From contig NZ_CP051293.1 of NCBI RefSeq assembly GCF_013170805.1, positions 5,648,001 to 5,712,000 of the forward strand: a stretch of 64,000 nucleotides of DNA. Reading direction: 5' to 3'. This DNA is from Mesorhizobium sp. NZP2077. GTDB taxonomy: Bacteria; Pseudomonadota; Alphaproteobacteria; Rhizobiales; Rhizobiaceae. Numbering within the stretch: position 1 is the stretch's first letter; each line of letters opens with the position of its first letter. Below are positions 35,697 through 44,144 of the stretch, one piece after another. Both the position numbers and the translations under genes were made by a program. The notes below the pieces were generated by a model. That model made no database searches. It was not told the origin of the DNA and saw nothing but the letters and a program-made list of their open reading frames with translations.

Positions 35697-37250
35697 TCAA
35701 TTTGCCTGCACTGAAGCCATTGCGCGCCAGACCGGCCGCAACGCCTGGTGCGCCAACATGTAGGACGGGGTCATCTTGTCGTAGATCGCGGCGAGGTTGC
35801 GGTCGCTCGGCTCGGCCTCGCCAAGCAGCGGCGTTACCCATTCGCCGACGCACGCATCCATGGACGGGTAGAGACCGACGCAGACCGCGGCGATCATCGC
35901 CGCACCCGCCGCGCCCGCTTCCTCACGCGCGCTGGTGCGAATGTCGGCGCCCACCGCCGCACCCAGGATCTTGCGCAGCGCCGGGCTTCTGGCGGCGCCA
36001 CCTGTCAGGCGGACTTCGCGTGGCAGCGACCCCATGGCGGCGTAACAGTCGCGTGCCGCAAAGGCCAACCCCTCGAAGACGGCGCGGACGAGGTCGGCAT
36101 AGCCATGCCGCGAGGAAATGCCGACGAACCCGGCTCTCGCATTGGCATCGACGAACGGCCCTCGCTCACCCGCCTCGGACACATAGGGCTGATAGATCAG
36201 CGACGCCGGCTGCGCGGCCGCGATCCAGGTGTCGACCAGCGCGATCATCTCGCCATTGCTGCGGGTAATACCTTGCGAGGCGAGGATGCCGGAGGCCAGC
36301 CCAAGCACCCAGTCGATGTTGAGCGTCGCCGCCATGTTCGACTGCATCTGCGCGAACACGCCGGGCGCCGGCATCGCCATTGTGTAGCCCGTCGCCGCGT
36401 CGTTCAACTGCACGTCGTCGGGCGTCTCGGCCAACCGCATATGCATGCCGGTTGAGCCGATGATCGAGCAGCCCGGCTTGCGCTCGCGGTCGAGCAGGCC
36501 TGCGCCGAGCGCGGTGCAGACGACGTCGACATAGCCAAGCACGACCGGCGTGCCGGCCAGCATGCCGGTGGCATCGGCCGCCGCCTGCGACAACCCGGTG
36601 CTGTGCCTGGTGCCGTCGACGATCGGCGGCAGCAGATGCCTGAGATCGGCGACGCCAAGAACGTCGAGCACCTCGTCGCTATAGTCGCGGGTGTGGAAAT
36701 CGCCGAAGGTGAAGGTTCCCTCGGACGGATCGGTGGCGCGTTCGCCGGTCAGTCTGAAATAGAGCCAGTCCTTGCAGTGGAACGCGGTCGCCGCCTTGCC
36801 GAGCATTTCGGGCATGGTGCGCTTCATGAACACGAACTGCGAACCCTGCTGGCAGGCGGCGAGACCGCTGCCGGTCTTTTCGAAGCGGAGCCGGTCTTCG
36901 GGCCGCGCGCGGATCTCTTCCACGACGGCGGCTGCGCGCGCGTCGAGCCAGAGCCAGCCCTTCGCCACCGGCTCGCCCTTGTCGTCGATCAGCCAGGTGC
37001 CGTCGCCTTGCCCGGTCACCGCGATCGCGACGGTCCGGTTGGCGAGATTGGGCACCTTGTCGGCGAGCTGGCGCAGGGTTGTGGCGGCATCGCTCCATGT
37101 GCGCGCCAAATCCTGTTCGGCGCCGCCGCCCGGCAGCGTTTCGTAGTGGTTCGGCAGCGCCGCGGCGGCGATCTGCCGCCCCGCTATGTCGAAGGCGATG
37201 GACTTGATGACGGAGGTGCCTGCGTCGATGCCGATCAGTATGTCGCGCAT
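35697..37250 (-). CDS. eryA: Erythritol kinase (FGGY family)
   Basis: A 517-residue FGGY sugar kinase with two ribonuclease-H-like lobes: phosphate-1 IGIDAGTSVIKSIAFDIAG at the N terminus, VAIAVTGQGDGTWLID, a W-L-W-L-D-A-R segment with the catalytic region, FHCKDWLYFRLTGERATDPS, IGSTGMHMRL (adenosine-side loop) and LTGGAARSPALRKILGAA. It phosphorylates erythritol to L-erythritol-4-P. Its ATG overlaps the stop of the transporter ATPase gene (TGATG). Adjacent EryB, EryC and the EryD-like regulator support erythritol over xylulose or glycerol. Relaxed use of other tetritols or pentitols is possible. Confidence 0.87.
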   Translation of the reverse strand: MRDILIGIDAGTSVIKSIAFDIAGRQIAAAALPNHYETLPGGGAEQDLARTWSDAATTLRQLADKVPNLANRTVAIAVTGQGDGTWLIDDKGEPVAKGWLWLDARAAAVVEEIRARPEDRLRFEKTGSGLAACQQGSQFVFMKRTMPEMLGKAATAFHCKDWLYFRLTGERATDPSEGTFTFGDFHTRDYSDEVLDVLGVADLRHLLPPIVDGTRHSTGLSQAAADATGMLAGTPVVLGYVDVVCTALGAGLLDRERKPGCSIIGSTGMHMRLAETPDDVQLNDAATGYTMAMPAPGVFAQMQSNMAATLNIDWVLGLASGILASQGITRSNGEMIALVDTWIAAAQPASLIYQPYVSEAGERGPFVDANARAGFVGISSRHGYADLVRAVFEGLAFAARDCYAAMGSLPREVRLTGGAARSPALRKILGAAVGADIRTSAREEAGAAGAAMIAAVCVGLYPSMDACVGEWVTPLLGEAEPSDRNLAAIYDKMTPSYMLAHQALRPVWRAMASVQAN

Positions 37251-38374
37251 CAGGCAAGCTCCATGCCGTGCGAAATCGCCTCGCCGCTTGCCTGGTCGAA
37301 GACGTGCAGGTTTTTCGGATCGATGCTGACATTGATCGGCGCACCCAGATCGAGACGCGTGCGGTCATGTTCGACCAGGACCAGCGAGCCGCCGGCGAAG
37401 TCGGCAGCTATATGGGTCTGGTCGCCGAGCCACTGATTGGCCGATACCCTGGCCGGAACACCTTCCTTCGAGCGCCGGACCGCATAGGGCCTGATACCGA
37501 TGACGACCCGTTCGCGGCTGAGCAGCTGATCGCGAACCGGAGCGCTGAAGGCGTCCTTGTCGTAGTCGAGCGACAGGCCATCGGGCAGCCTGAGATTGAT
37601 GCGACCGGCGGCCGTGCCGACATAGGCCTCGAAGACGTTCATCGGCGGTTCGCCGACAAAGGTGCCGGTGAACAGGTTCGCCGGGCGCTCCTTGATCTGG
37701 TCCGGTGTGTCGAACTGCTGCAGCACGCCGCCTTCCATCACTGCGATGCGGTCGGCAAGCGCATTGGCCTCGGTCTGGTCATGGGTGACCAGGATCGCGG
37801 TCAGGCCGCGCTCCTTGATGAAGTGCTTGATGCGGCCGCGCAGCACGGCGCGCAGCTGCGGTTCGAGCTGTCCCATCGGCTCGTCCAGGAGATGCAAATC
37901 GGCCTCGCGGATCAACGCCCGGCCGAGGCTGGCGCGCTGCTGCTGGCCGCCGGAGATGGAACTGGGGTAGCGCTCCAATATGTCCTCGATTTCGAGCAGC
38001 TTGGCGATGCTGGCGACCTTGGCGTCGACCTCTGTCTTCGGCAACCTTGCCGCCTTGAGCGCGAAGGCCATGTTCTCGCGAACGGTCAGCGGCGGATAGA
38101 GCGAGTAGCCTTCGAAGGCCATCGCCACATTGCGTTTGACCGGCGCCAGAGTGTGCACCTTGCGGCCGGCAACCGCGATCTCGCCGCGCGACACGTCCTC
38201 GAAACCGGCAATCATGCGCAGCGTCGAGGTCTTGCCGCAGCCTGACGACCCGAGCAGGGCCACGATCTCGCCCTTGGCGATGTCCATCGTCAGGTTCTTG
38301 ACGGCGTGCACGCCCCGGTCGATCGGACCATAGAACTTGTCGACACCTGAAATGGTGAGTGCGCTCTGGCTCAT
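37250..38374 (-). CDS. Polyol ABC transporter ATPase, first (active-type) subunit
   Basis: A 374-residue MalK/UgpC-type ATPase: Walker A LLGSSGCGKTSTLRMIAG, signature ISGGQQQRASLGRALI, Walker B HLLDEPMGQLEP with the catalytic glutamate, and the switch histidine in LVTHDQTEANALADRI. The C-terminal TOBE domain (about 280-370) contains VIGIRPYAVRRS. The D-loop reads GQLEP instead of the usual SNLDA. Overlaps its upstream partner gene by four bases and eryA by one, so it is part of one coupled message. Confidence 0.9.
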   Translation of the reverse strand: MSQSALTISGVDKFYGPIDRGVHAVKNLTMDIAKGEIVALLGSSGCGKTSTLRMIAGFEDVSRGEIAVAGRKVHTLAPVKRNVAMAFEGYSLYPPLTVRENMAFALKAARLPKTEVDAKVASIAKLLEIEDILERYPSSISGGQQQRASLGRALIREADLHLLDEPMGQLEPQLRAVLRGRIKHFIKERGLTAILVTHDQTEANALADRIAVMEGGVLQQFDTPDQIKERPANLFTGTFVGEPPMNVFEAYVGTAAGRINLRLPDGLSLDYDKDAFSAPVRDQLLSRERVVIGIRPYAVRRSKEGVPARVSANQWLGDQTHIAADFAGGSLVLVEHDRTRLDLGAPINVSIDPKNLHVFDQASGEAISHGMELA

Positions 38375-39489
38375 GCCGCTTCTCCATTGCGCAAGGCGAC
38401 GACGTTCTTCGAACCGATGCGGTCGCCGCTGGCGTGATCGAACAGCAAGGCGCTCTTGCCGTCGACGGCGATATGGGCCTTGCCCTCGCTGCGCCCCGGC
38501 GTTCCGGCCGGGCGCGAAACCAGGATCTCGCGGCCGCGCACGGTGCGCACCAGCGTGACGATCTTCTCGTTGAGCGGCGTCTCGGCCTCGACCGTCACCG
38601 GAATGGCGCCGGGAGTGCTTTCCTCGACGAAGCTCAACGCTTCCGGCCGCAAGCCGATCACGCAGTCGCGGCCGACCGCCGTGTCGTAAGCACCGGCGAG
38701 ATGGACCTGGACATTGGACAGGCCGACATAAATCCCTCTGCTATCTCGCGCGGGCTTGACGTCGAGCAGGTTGATGGTGGGGTCCCCGAACAGCCGCGCG
38801 ATCTCGATATTGGCCGGCTCGCGATAGATCTGCTCGGGCGTGCCGAGCTGCCTGATGACGCCTTGCGACATCACTGCGATGCGGTCGCCGAGCGCCATGG
38901 CTTCCTTGTAGTCCTGGGTGACGTAGACGACGGTGGCGCCGCGATCGGCGAGCAGGCGCGGCAGTTCGAGCCGCATCTCGAAGCGCAGCTTGGCGTCGAC
39001 ATTGCGCAAGGGATCGTCGAGCAGCAGAAGCGGCGGCGAGCCGACCAGCGCGCGGGCCAGCGCGGTGCGCTGTTTCTGGCCATTGGAGAGCGCGCGGGGC
39101 TTGTGGGAAAGCACATGAGCGATCTTCAAAAGCTTGGCGACGCTCTCGACGCCAGCCTTGATCGCGCCCTGCGACGAACGCTTGGCCTCCAGCGGCGTGG
39201 CGATGTTGTCGAACGCGGTCATATGCGGAAACAGCGCGAAGTTCTGGAACGCCATGCCGATGCCGCGGAACTCCGCATCGACGTCGGTCATGTCGTCGCC
39301 GCCGATGAATATCTTACCTTCATCCGGATCGATGACGCCGGCAACGAGCCTGAGCAGCACCGTCTTGCCGGCGCCGGATGGACCGAACAGCACAAGGGTT
39401 TCGCCGTCGGCCACGGTCAACGACAGATTGTCGAGGACGGTCTGGCTCTTGTAGCGCTTGACGATGTTTCTGAGTTCGAGGCTGGCCAT
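38371..39489 (-). CDS. Polyol ABC transporter ATPase, second (degenerate-site) subunit
   Basis: A 372-residue MalK-type protein. Walker A LFGPSGAGKTVLLRLVAG and signature LSNGQKQRTALARAL are present, but the Walker B catalytic glutamate is aspartate (LLLLDDPLRNVD) and the switch histidine is glutamine (YVTQDYKEAMALGDR). C-terminal TOBE domain with VIGLRPEALSFVEE. With the preceding gene it should form a heterodimer with one full and one weakened ATP site, like the GlpS/GlpT pair of rhizobial glycerol transporters. The start is the ATG at 39489; the longer open frame upstream runs through the permease gene. Confidence 0.9.
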   Translation of the reverse strand: MASLELRNIVKRYKSQTVLDNLSLTVADGETLVLFGPSGAGKTVLLRLVAGVIDPDEGKIFIGGDDMTDVDAEFRGIGMAFQNFALFPHMTAFDNIATPLEAKRSSQGAIKAGVESVAKLLKIAHVLSHKPRALSNGQKQRTALARALVGSPPLLLLDDPLRNVDAKLRFEMRLELPRLLADRGATVVYVTQDYKEAMALGDRIAVMSQGVIRQLGTPEQIYREPANIEIARLFGDPTINLLDVKPARDSRGIYVGLSNVQVHLAGAYDTAVGRDCVIGLRPEALSFVEESTPGAIPVTVEAETPLNEKIVTLVRTVRGREILVSRPAGTPGRSEGKAHIAVDGKSALLFDHASGDRIGSKNVVALRNGEAA

Positions 39490-39491
39490 GT

Positions 39492-40349
39492 CTATCCTTT
39501 CACCGCGCCAAGCGAGAGGCCTTCGACCAGATAGCGCTGTGCATAGAGGGCGAGCGCCAGCGTCGGCGTGATCGAAAGCACGATGGCCGCCGAAATCTGG
39601 CCGTACTGGATGCCCGAGGAGGTGATGAAGGCGAGCGCGCCGACCGTCACCGGCTGCTTGTCGGCCGAGGCCAGCACCAGCGCGAAGACGAAATTGTTCC
39701 AGGCGAAGATGAAGGCGAGCAGGCCGGCGGCGGCGATGCCGGGACCGGCGAGCGGCAGCGCGATCTTGCGGAAGGTGGCGAACCAGGAATGGCCGCCGAT
39801 GCGGTAGGCATATTCGATGTCTGCCGGAATATCCTCGAAATAGCCGCGCACGATCCACAGGATCAGCGGCAGGCAGATCAGCTGGTAGACCCAGATCAAG
39901 CCGATATAGGTGTTGGCGAGCCCGAGCTTCTGGAAATAGAGGGTCAGCGGCAAGAGCACCAGCAGCGCCGGCGCGAATTTGAACGACAGCAGCGTGAAGG
40001 CGATGTCCTCCGAGCCGCGGAATTTGTGCCGCGCGAAGGCGTAGGCCGCGGGCACGCCGAGCAGCAGCGACACCGCCACCGAGGTCACCGACAAAAACAC
40101 CGAATTCCAGAGGTTGCGCATGAAGGCGATGTCAAGCGTGCCAGCGGCGGTGATCAACTTGCCGGTGATCAGCGCCGTGTAATTGGCAAGCGTCGGCTCG
40201 AAGATCAGCTGTGGCGGAATGCGCAAAATGGTCTCGTTGGTCTGGAACGACATCATGAAGATCCAGACGATCGGAAACATGAAGAAGATCACGACCAGCG
40301 TCAGCGCCACGCCACGCAGGATGCGTTCGAGAAGCGAGGTGTGTTCCAT
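39492..40349 (-). CDS. Polyol ABC transporter permease (MalG-type)
   Basis: A 285-residue inner-membrane protein of the CUT1 class with six helices. The cytoplasmic coupling motif is YRIGGHSWFATFRKIALPLAGPG (EAA-type loop, about 195-217). Partner of the larger permease encoded nine bases upstream. Two bases separate it from the ATPase gene. Confidence 0.93.
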   Translation of the reverse strand: MEHTSLLERILRGVALTLVVIFFMFPIVWIFMMSFQTNETILRIPPQLIFEPTLANYTALITGKLITAAGTLDIAFMRNLWNSVFLSVTSVAVSLLLGVPAAYAFARHKFRGSEDIAFTLLSFKFAPALLVLLPLTLYFQKLGLANTYIGLIWVYQLICLPLILWIVRGYFEDIPADIEYAYRIGGHSWFATFRKIALPLAGPGIAAAGLLAFIFAWNNFVFALVLASADKQPVTVGALAFITSSGIQYGQISAAIVLSITPTLALALYAQRYLVEGLSLGAVKG

Positions 40350-40358
40350 CCCGGCCTC

Positions 40359-41282
40359 CTATGCCTGACCACGGGCGCGTTCGCGCAGCCGCAGCCAGTT
40401 CTTGATGAAGATGTTGGAGAGGAAATAGGTGATCGCCCACAGGATGATCATCAGCGCCGCCGAGCGGCCGACATTGGTCGACTGGAAGAAGTTGAGATAG
40501 GCCTCAACCTGGAAGACGGTCAGCGTATCGCCCGGCCCGCCTTGGGTCATGGCGTAGATGATGTCGAACTGCTGGACGGAATCGAGCAGGCGAAACAAAG
40601 TCGCCGTCAGGATGTAGGGCGTCAGCATCGGCAGCGTGATGCGGAAGAACACAAAACTCCTCGGCACGCCATCGAGGGCCGCCGCTTCGAAAGGCTGCGT
40701 CGGCAGGCTGCGCAGGCCGGCGAGCAGCAGGATCATGATGAAGGGCGTGTAGACCCAGATGTCGACTAGCACGACGGTGAACAGCGCCGTCGACGGCGAC
40801 GAGGCCCAGCGGAAATCCTGCAGCCCGATCAGGCTGGCGAGATAGCTCAGCACGCCAAAGCCGGGATTGGTCATCAGCTTCCACATCAGCGCGGCAAGTG
40901 CGGGCGCCGTCATCAGCGGCATCAACAGCATGATCGAGATGAAATTGTTCAGCGTCGAGCGCTTCTGCAGCAGCAGGGCGATGGCGAGGCCGAGCAGCAG
41001 TTCCAGCACAACGGTGGTGCCGGCATAGAGCAGCGACACCTTCAGCGTGTTCCAGAATTTCGGGTCGGTGAAGAGGGAGATGTAGTTGTCGCCCCAATTG
41101 AACTGCCGCGCCCAGGGCTGGCTCAGCCGGTAGCGCTGGAAGGAATAGACAACCGAGGTCAGGAACGGGATGAGGATGCCGATGCATACGAGCAAGGCCG
41201 GCAGGCTGAGCACATAGGGCAGCACCCGCTTGCTGATCCTGAAGCCGGATGGCTTGGGCCTTTGCGATACCACCGCAGTCAT
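40359..41282 (-). CDS. Polyol ABC transporter permease (MalF-type)
   Basis: A 307-residue CUT1 permease with six helices; the EAA loop reads AAALDGVPRSFVFFRITLPM. The ATG at 41282 (MTAVVSQRPK) is used because the frame upstream encodes no helix and lacks a ribosome site. It lies 159 bases after the binding-protein gene in the same direction. Confidence 0.92.
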   Translation of the reverse strand: MTAVVSQRPKPSGFRISKRVLPYVLSLPALLVCIGILIPFLTSVVYSFQRYRLSQPWARQFNWGDNYISLFTDPKFWNTLKVSLLYAGTTVVLELLLGLAIALLLQKRSTLNNFISIMLLMPLMTAPALAALMWKLMTNPGFGVLSYLASLIGLQDFRWASSPSTALFTVVLVDIWVYTPFIMILLLAGLRSLPTQPFEAAALDGVPRSFVFFRITLPMLTPYILTATLFRLLDSVQQFDIIYAMTQGGPGDTLTVFQVEAYLNFFQSTNVGRSAALMIILWAITYFLSNIFIKNWLRLRERARGQA

Positions 41283-41441
41283 CGAGCTGCTCCGTTGTTG
41301 CTGTCGCTTCGCCCTGCCGGCCGCCCAAGGGAGCAAGGCGACCGGTCGGGCGAAATAGCGGCCGCCTTCCGGCACCGCATCGCAAACGTCAAAAGGTGTG
41401 ATGAGGGCCGGCCCGCCATGCAGGCCGGCCCTCGTTGCGAC

Positions 41442-42887
41442 TTAACCGAGGCCGGCTTCCTTGAGCTGGCCGTTGATGCTTTCGGCGAGCTTGTCGAGGC
41501 CTTCGTCGACGGGCACTTCCTTGGCCACCATCTTCTGCAGCGTCGCCGCCCATTCGGTGGTGAGATCGAAGAACAGCGGCTGCGCGGTGAACTTGATCGA
41601 GGCGCCCGGCGCCGAGGCGTCGAACATCTCGACATAGCCCGGATAGCTCTTGTTCAGCTTGTCGCGGAACCCCTGATCCTTCCAGACCGACTGGCGGACA
41701 GGATTGACGAAGTCCATCTTGGTCGCCCCGAACAGCCCATGCTCCGGCCCGGAGGCCCATTGCATGAAGTACCAGGTGGCGTCCTTGTCCTTCGAGAAGT
41801 TGGACATCGCCAGCGACCAGATCCAGATGTTGGGTGTCGCCGCCTTGGCTGCCGGGTTGGCCTTGAAGTTCGCGAATGCGAGCTTGCCGGCCATCTTGTT
41901 GTCGCCGCCATTCATGAAGTAGCCGAGGATATCGGCGTCGAAGATCATCGCCGAGGCGCCGGCGCCGAGATCGGTACCGACCTGATACCAGGTGTAGGTC
42001 GACCAGTCCTTGGGGCCGCTCTCCTGGATCATCTGCACCCACTGCTTGTGAAAGGCCTTGGATCCGGCGGTGTTCATGGCGGCCGACAATTTGCCGTCGG
42101 CCGAGACGTTGAGGTCCTTCTGGTCGAAATTGGCATAGGCCGACAGGAAGCCCGGATGGATCGTCGCCCACGAGCGCGAGCCACGCACGCCGATGCCGTA
42201 GACGCCGCCACCGACATCCTTGGTGAGCTTGGCCGCCGCGGCAACCATCTCGTCCATGTTGCCGGGAATCGCGACGCCGGCTTTGTCGAACATCGCCTTG
42301 TTGTAGGTGATGTTGTTCTGTTCGAAGCCCCACGGAATGCACCACTGCTTGGCATCATCCGAACCCAGCGCCCCGCCCGGCTTGCCATTCCAGGCACAGG
42401 AATTCTTCACGCCCGGCAGGAAGTCGTCCCAGGCATAGTTCGGGTTGGTCTTGGCCGGATCCTTGATCCATTCGTTGAGGTCGGTGATCCAGCCGGCGGG
42501 GCCATAGGTCCAGGTCATGTAGGCGCCGGTCATGAAGGCATCGTATTCGGGCGAGCTTGCCGACAATGCTGCCGTGACCTTGTCGAAATAGACGTCTTCG
42601 GGGAACACGTCATAGACGACGTTCATGCCGGTCAGCTTCTTGAAGTTTTCGAGATCGGCGATCATCGCATCGGCATAGGGATGCTTGTTGAGCAGGAGCT
42701 TGATGGTCTTGCCCTTATGCGCCTGCCAGTCGAAATCCGCCGCCAGCGCCCGGGTCTGTCCCAGGTTGAGTAACGTACCGGCAGTGCCGGCAGCAAGGCC
42801 CATCGCACCCAGGCCTTTGATCAGTCCGCGACGGTCGACTTGTCCGCGCAGGAAGGCATCAATGAGGTCTTTCTCTTTCTCATGCAT
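41442..42887 (-). CDS. Polyol ABC transporter periplasmic binding protein
   Basis: A 481-residue family 1 extracellular binding protein, longer than typical CUT1 proteins. The N terminus has RRGLIKGLGAMGLAAGTAGT, which looks like a Tat-type signal (paired arginines and a hydrophobic core) preceded by an unusual charged extension, HEKEKDLIDAFLRGQVD. The same kind of N terminus occurs in rhizobial polyol and glycerol binding proteins. Mature part: LLLNKHPYADAMIADLENFK, VFPEDVYFDKVTAALSA and ATWYFMQWASGPEH. Second gene of the operon after eryD. Ligand expected: erythritol and possibly ribitol or arabitol. Confidence 0.88.
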   Translation of the reverse strand: MHEKEKDLIDAFLRGQVDRRGLIKGLGAMGLAAGTAGTLLNLGQTRALAADFDWQAHKGKTIKLLLNKHPYADAMIADLENFKKLTGMNVVYDVFPEDVYFDKVTAALSASSPEYDAFMTGAYMTWTYGPAGWITDLNEWIKDPAKTNPNYAWDDFLPGVKNSCAWNGKPGGALGSDDAKQWCIPWGFEQNNITYNKAMFDKAGVAIPGNMDEMVAAAAKLTKDVGGGVYGIGVRGSRSWATIHPGFLSAYANFDQKDLNVSADGKLSAAMNTAGSKAFHKQWVQMIQESGPKDWSTYTWYQVGTDLGAGASAMIFDADILGYFMNGGDNKMAGKLAFANFKANPAAKAATPNIWIWSLAMSNFSKDKDATWYFMQWASGPEHGLFGATKMDFVNPVRQSVWKDQGFRDKLNKSYPGYVEMFDASAPGASIKFTAQPLFFDLTTEWAATLQKMVAKEVPVDEGLDKLAESINGQLKEAGLG

Positions 42888-42905
42888 TTCGTTTTCTCCT
42901 CCACA

Positions 42906-42938
42906 GGGTAGTTTCAACCAAACTGAAACCGGCTACCC
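42906..42938 (-). promoter_or_regulatory. Possible hairpin between eryD and the binding-protein gene
   Basis: GGGTAG-TTTCA, seven bases, TGAAA, a CCGG bulge, CTACCC. It overlaps the eryD stop and ends 19 bases before the binding-protein start. It could moderate read-through or protect the highly expressed binding-protein message, as is common in transporter operons. Confidence 0.35.
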
Positions 42939-43907
42939 GACCGGCGTCTCTTCCACGAGCGATCGCGCCGTCCGCTCGTCGGTTATCAGGCCCTTGAGAT
43001 AGCGGCCCTCCAGCACCGACTTGATGGCGCGAACCTTGATCTTGCCGCCGGCGACGGCGACGATGCGGCGGCTGGCAATGTCCTCGCGCGTCAAGGCCAG
43101 CGCCCGGTTGGAAACGGTCGTCGCCACCGCCTTGCCGGCCTCGTCGAAGAAATGGCCGAGCAATTCGCCGACGCCGCCATTGCGGCGGATCTCCTCCATC
43201 TCGCCCTTCTCGATCATGCCGGTGGCGACCAGCGATGCTTCGCGTTCGGCAGTGCCGATGCCGGCGAACAAAAGGTCTGCGGATTTGGCGAGATCAAAGA
43301 CCTCGCTGATGCCCTTCTGCCCGAGCAGGACTGTCCGGTCCTCCGCCGTGTTGGCGAACATCGGCACCGGCATGACATAGGCTTCGGCGCCGGTGCGTTC
43401 GGCCAGGCGATGAATGACATCATGCGGGTTGGCCGAGAATTTGCGCGTCAGGCCACCCAGCAGCGAGACGAAGCGGATCTTGTCGGTCGAGGTGCGCGGC
43501 AGATATTCGACGCAAGCCGCGAGCGTACGGCCATGGCCGACACCGATCAGCGCCTCCTCGCCGCGCTCGATCTCGCGTTTCAAGAACTGGGCGCCGGCAA
43601 TGCCGAGCGCCTTGAGCGGCAGATCCTCGGAATCGAAGTCCGGAACCACCTCGCAATAGTCGAGGCCGTAGCGGCGGGACAGCTCGTCTTCAAGCTCAAC
43701 GCATTCCGACACTTCGCCGTCGATATAGACCTTCACCAGCCCTTCCTGGTTGGCCTTGGTGATGAGGCGGTGGGCCTTGAGGCTGGTCAGTCCCAGCCGC
43801 TTGGCAACCTCGGACTGGGTCAGGCCGCCGGCATAGTGAAGCCACGCGGCACGCGCCGCCATGCTGGTTTCATCGTCGCGCAGGAGACCGTTGCCGAACC
43901 CTACCAT
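42933..43907 (-). CDS. eryD: SorC-family erythritol regulator EryD
   Basis: A 324-residue regulator. N-terminal helix-turn-helix GGLTQSEVAKRLGLTSLKAH (about 26-45) and a C-terminal sugar-binding SorC domain (IGVGHGRTLAACVEYLPR, FAGIGTAEREASLVATGMIE, VAGGKIKVRAIKSVLEGRYL). The repressor of the Brucella erythritol operon has this architecture. Here it is the first gene of its operon, with a TGATA-N4-TATCA palindrome 11 bases before the start, so autoregulation is likely. The ATG at 43907 is preferred; a GTG two codons upstream is possible. Confidence 0.88.
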   Translation of the reverse strand: MVGFGNGLLRDDETSMAARAAWLHYAGGLTQSEVAKRLGLTSLKAHRLITKANQEGLVKVYIDGEVSECVELEDELSRRYGLDYCEVVPDFDSEDLPLKALGIAGAQFLKREIERGEEALIGVGHGRTLAACVEYLPRTSTDKIRFVSLLGGLTRKFSANPHDVIHRLAERTGAEAYVMPVPMFANTAEDRTVLLGQKGISEVFDLAKSADLLFAGIGTAEREASLVATGMIEKGEMEEIRRNGGVGELLGHFFDEAGKAVATTVSNRALALTREDIASRRIVAVAGGKIKVRAIKSVLEGRYLKGLITDERTARSLVEETPVG

Positions 43908-43917
43908 TTCCACCCTT

Positions 43918-43931
43918 TGATATTTTTATCA
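43918..43931. promoter_or_regulatory. Candidate EryD operator
   Basis: TGATATTTTTATCA: perfect five-base arms around TTTT in an AT-rich patch just upstream of eryD, overlapping where RNA polymerase or the ribosome site would be. The remaining gap to 44144 holds no gene or clear terminator. Confidence 0.55.
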
Positions 43932-44144
43932 GTTGCTGCAAAATTTTTCACAAGGCGCGATCAGAGTCAAGCGACCGGTTGGCACAAATCACGACATGAC
44001 GGCCGGAGCAGGCTTCGGCCGGCTGTCTGGCGATGTCAGTGAATGGTGCTGCAAGGAGGCCATTCCGGCGTGCAGGTCTGCATCGCCGGCTCGTCAAGCC
44101 TGGTTTCGGATTGCAGCTTTTGATTACGCGGGGGCGAGCGCGCC

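Noticed and set aside
33083..42887. Glycerol uptake and GlpD/GlpK as the role of the kinase-dehydrogenase-transporter operon
   Set aside because: The transporter and dehydrogenase resemble glycerol systems, but EryC, EryH, EryI and the EryD-like regulator are specific to erythritol.
44000..44144. Read-through making eryD part of the SWIM/MoxR operon
   Set aside because: A gap of over 230 bases with its own palindrome separates them and the functions differ; no clear terminator was seen, so weak read-through stays possible.
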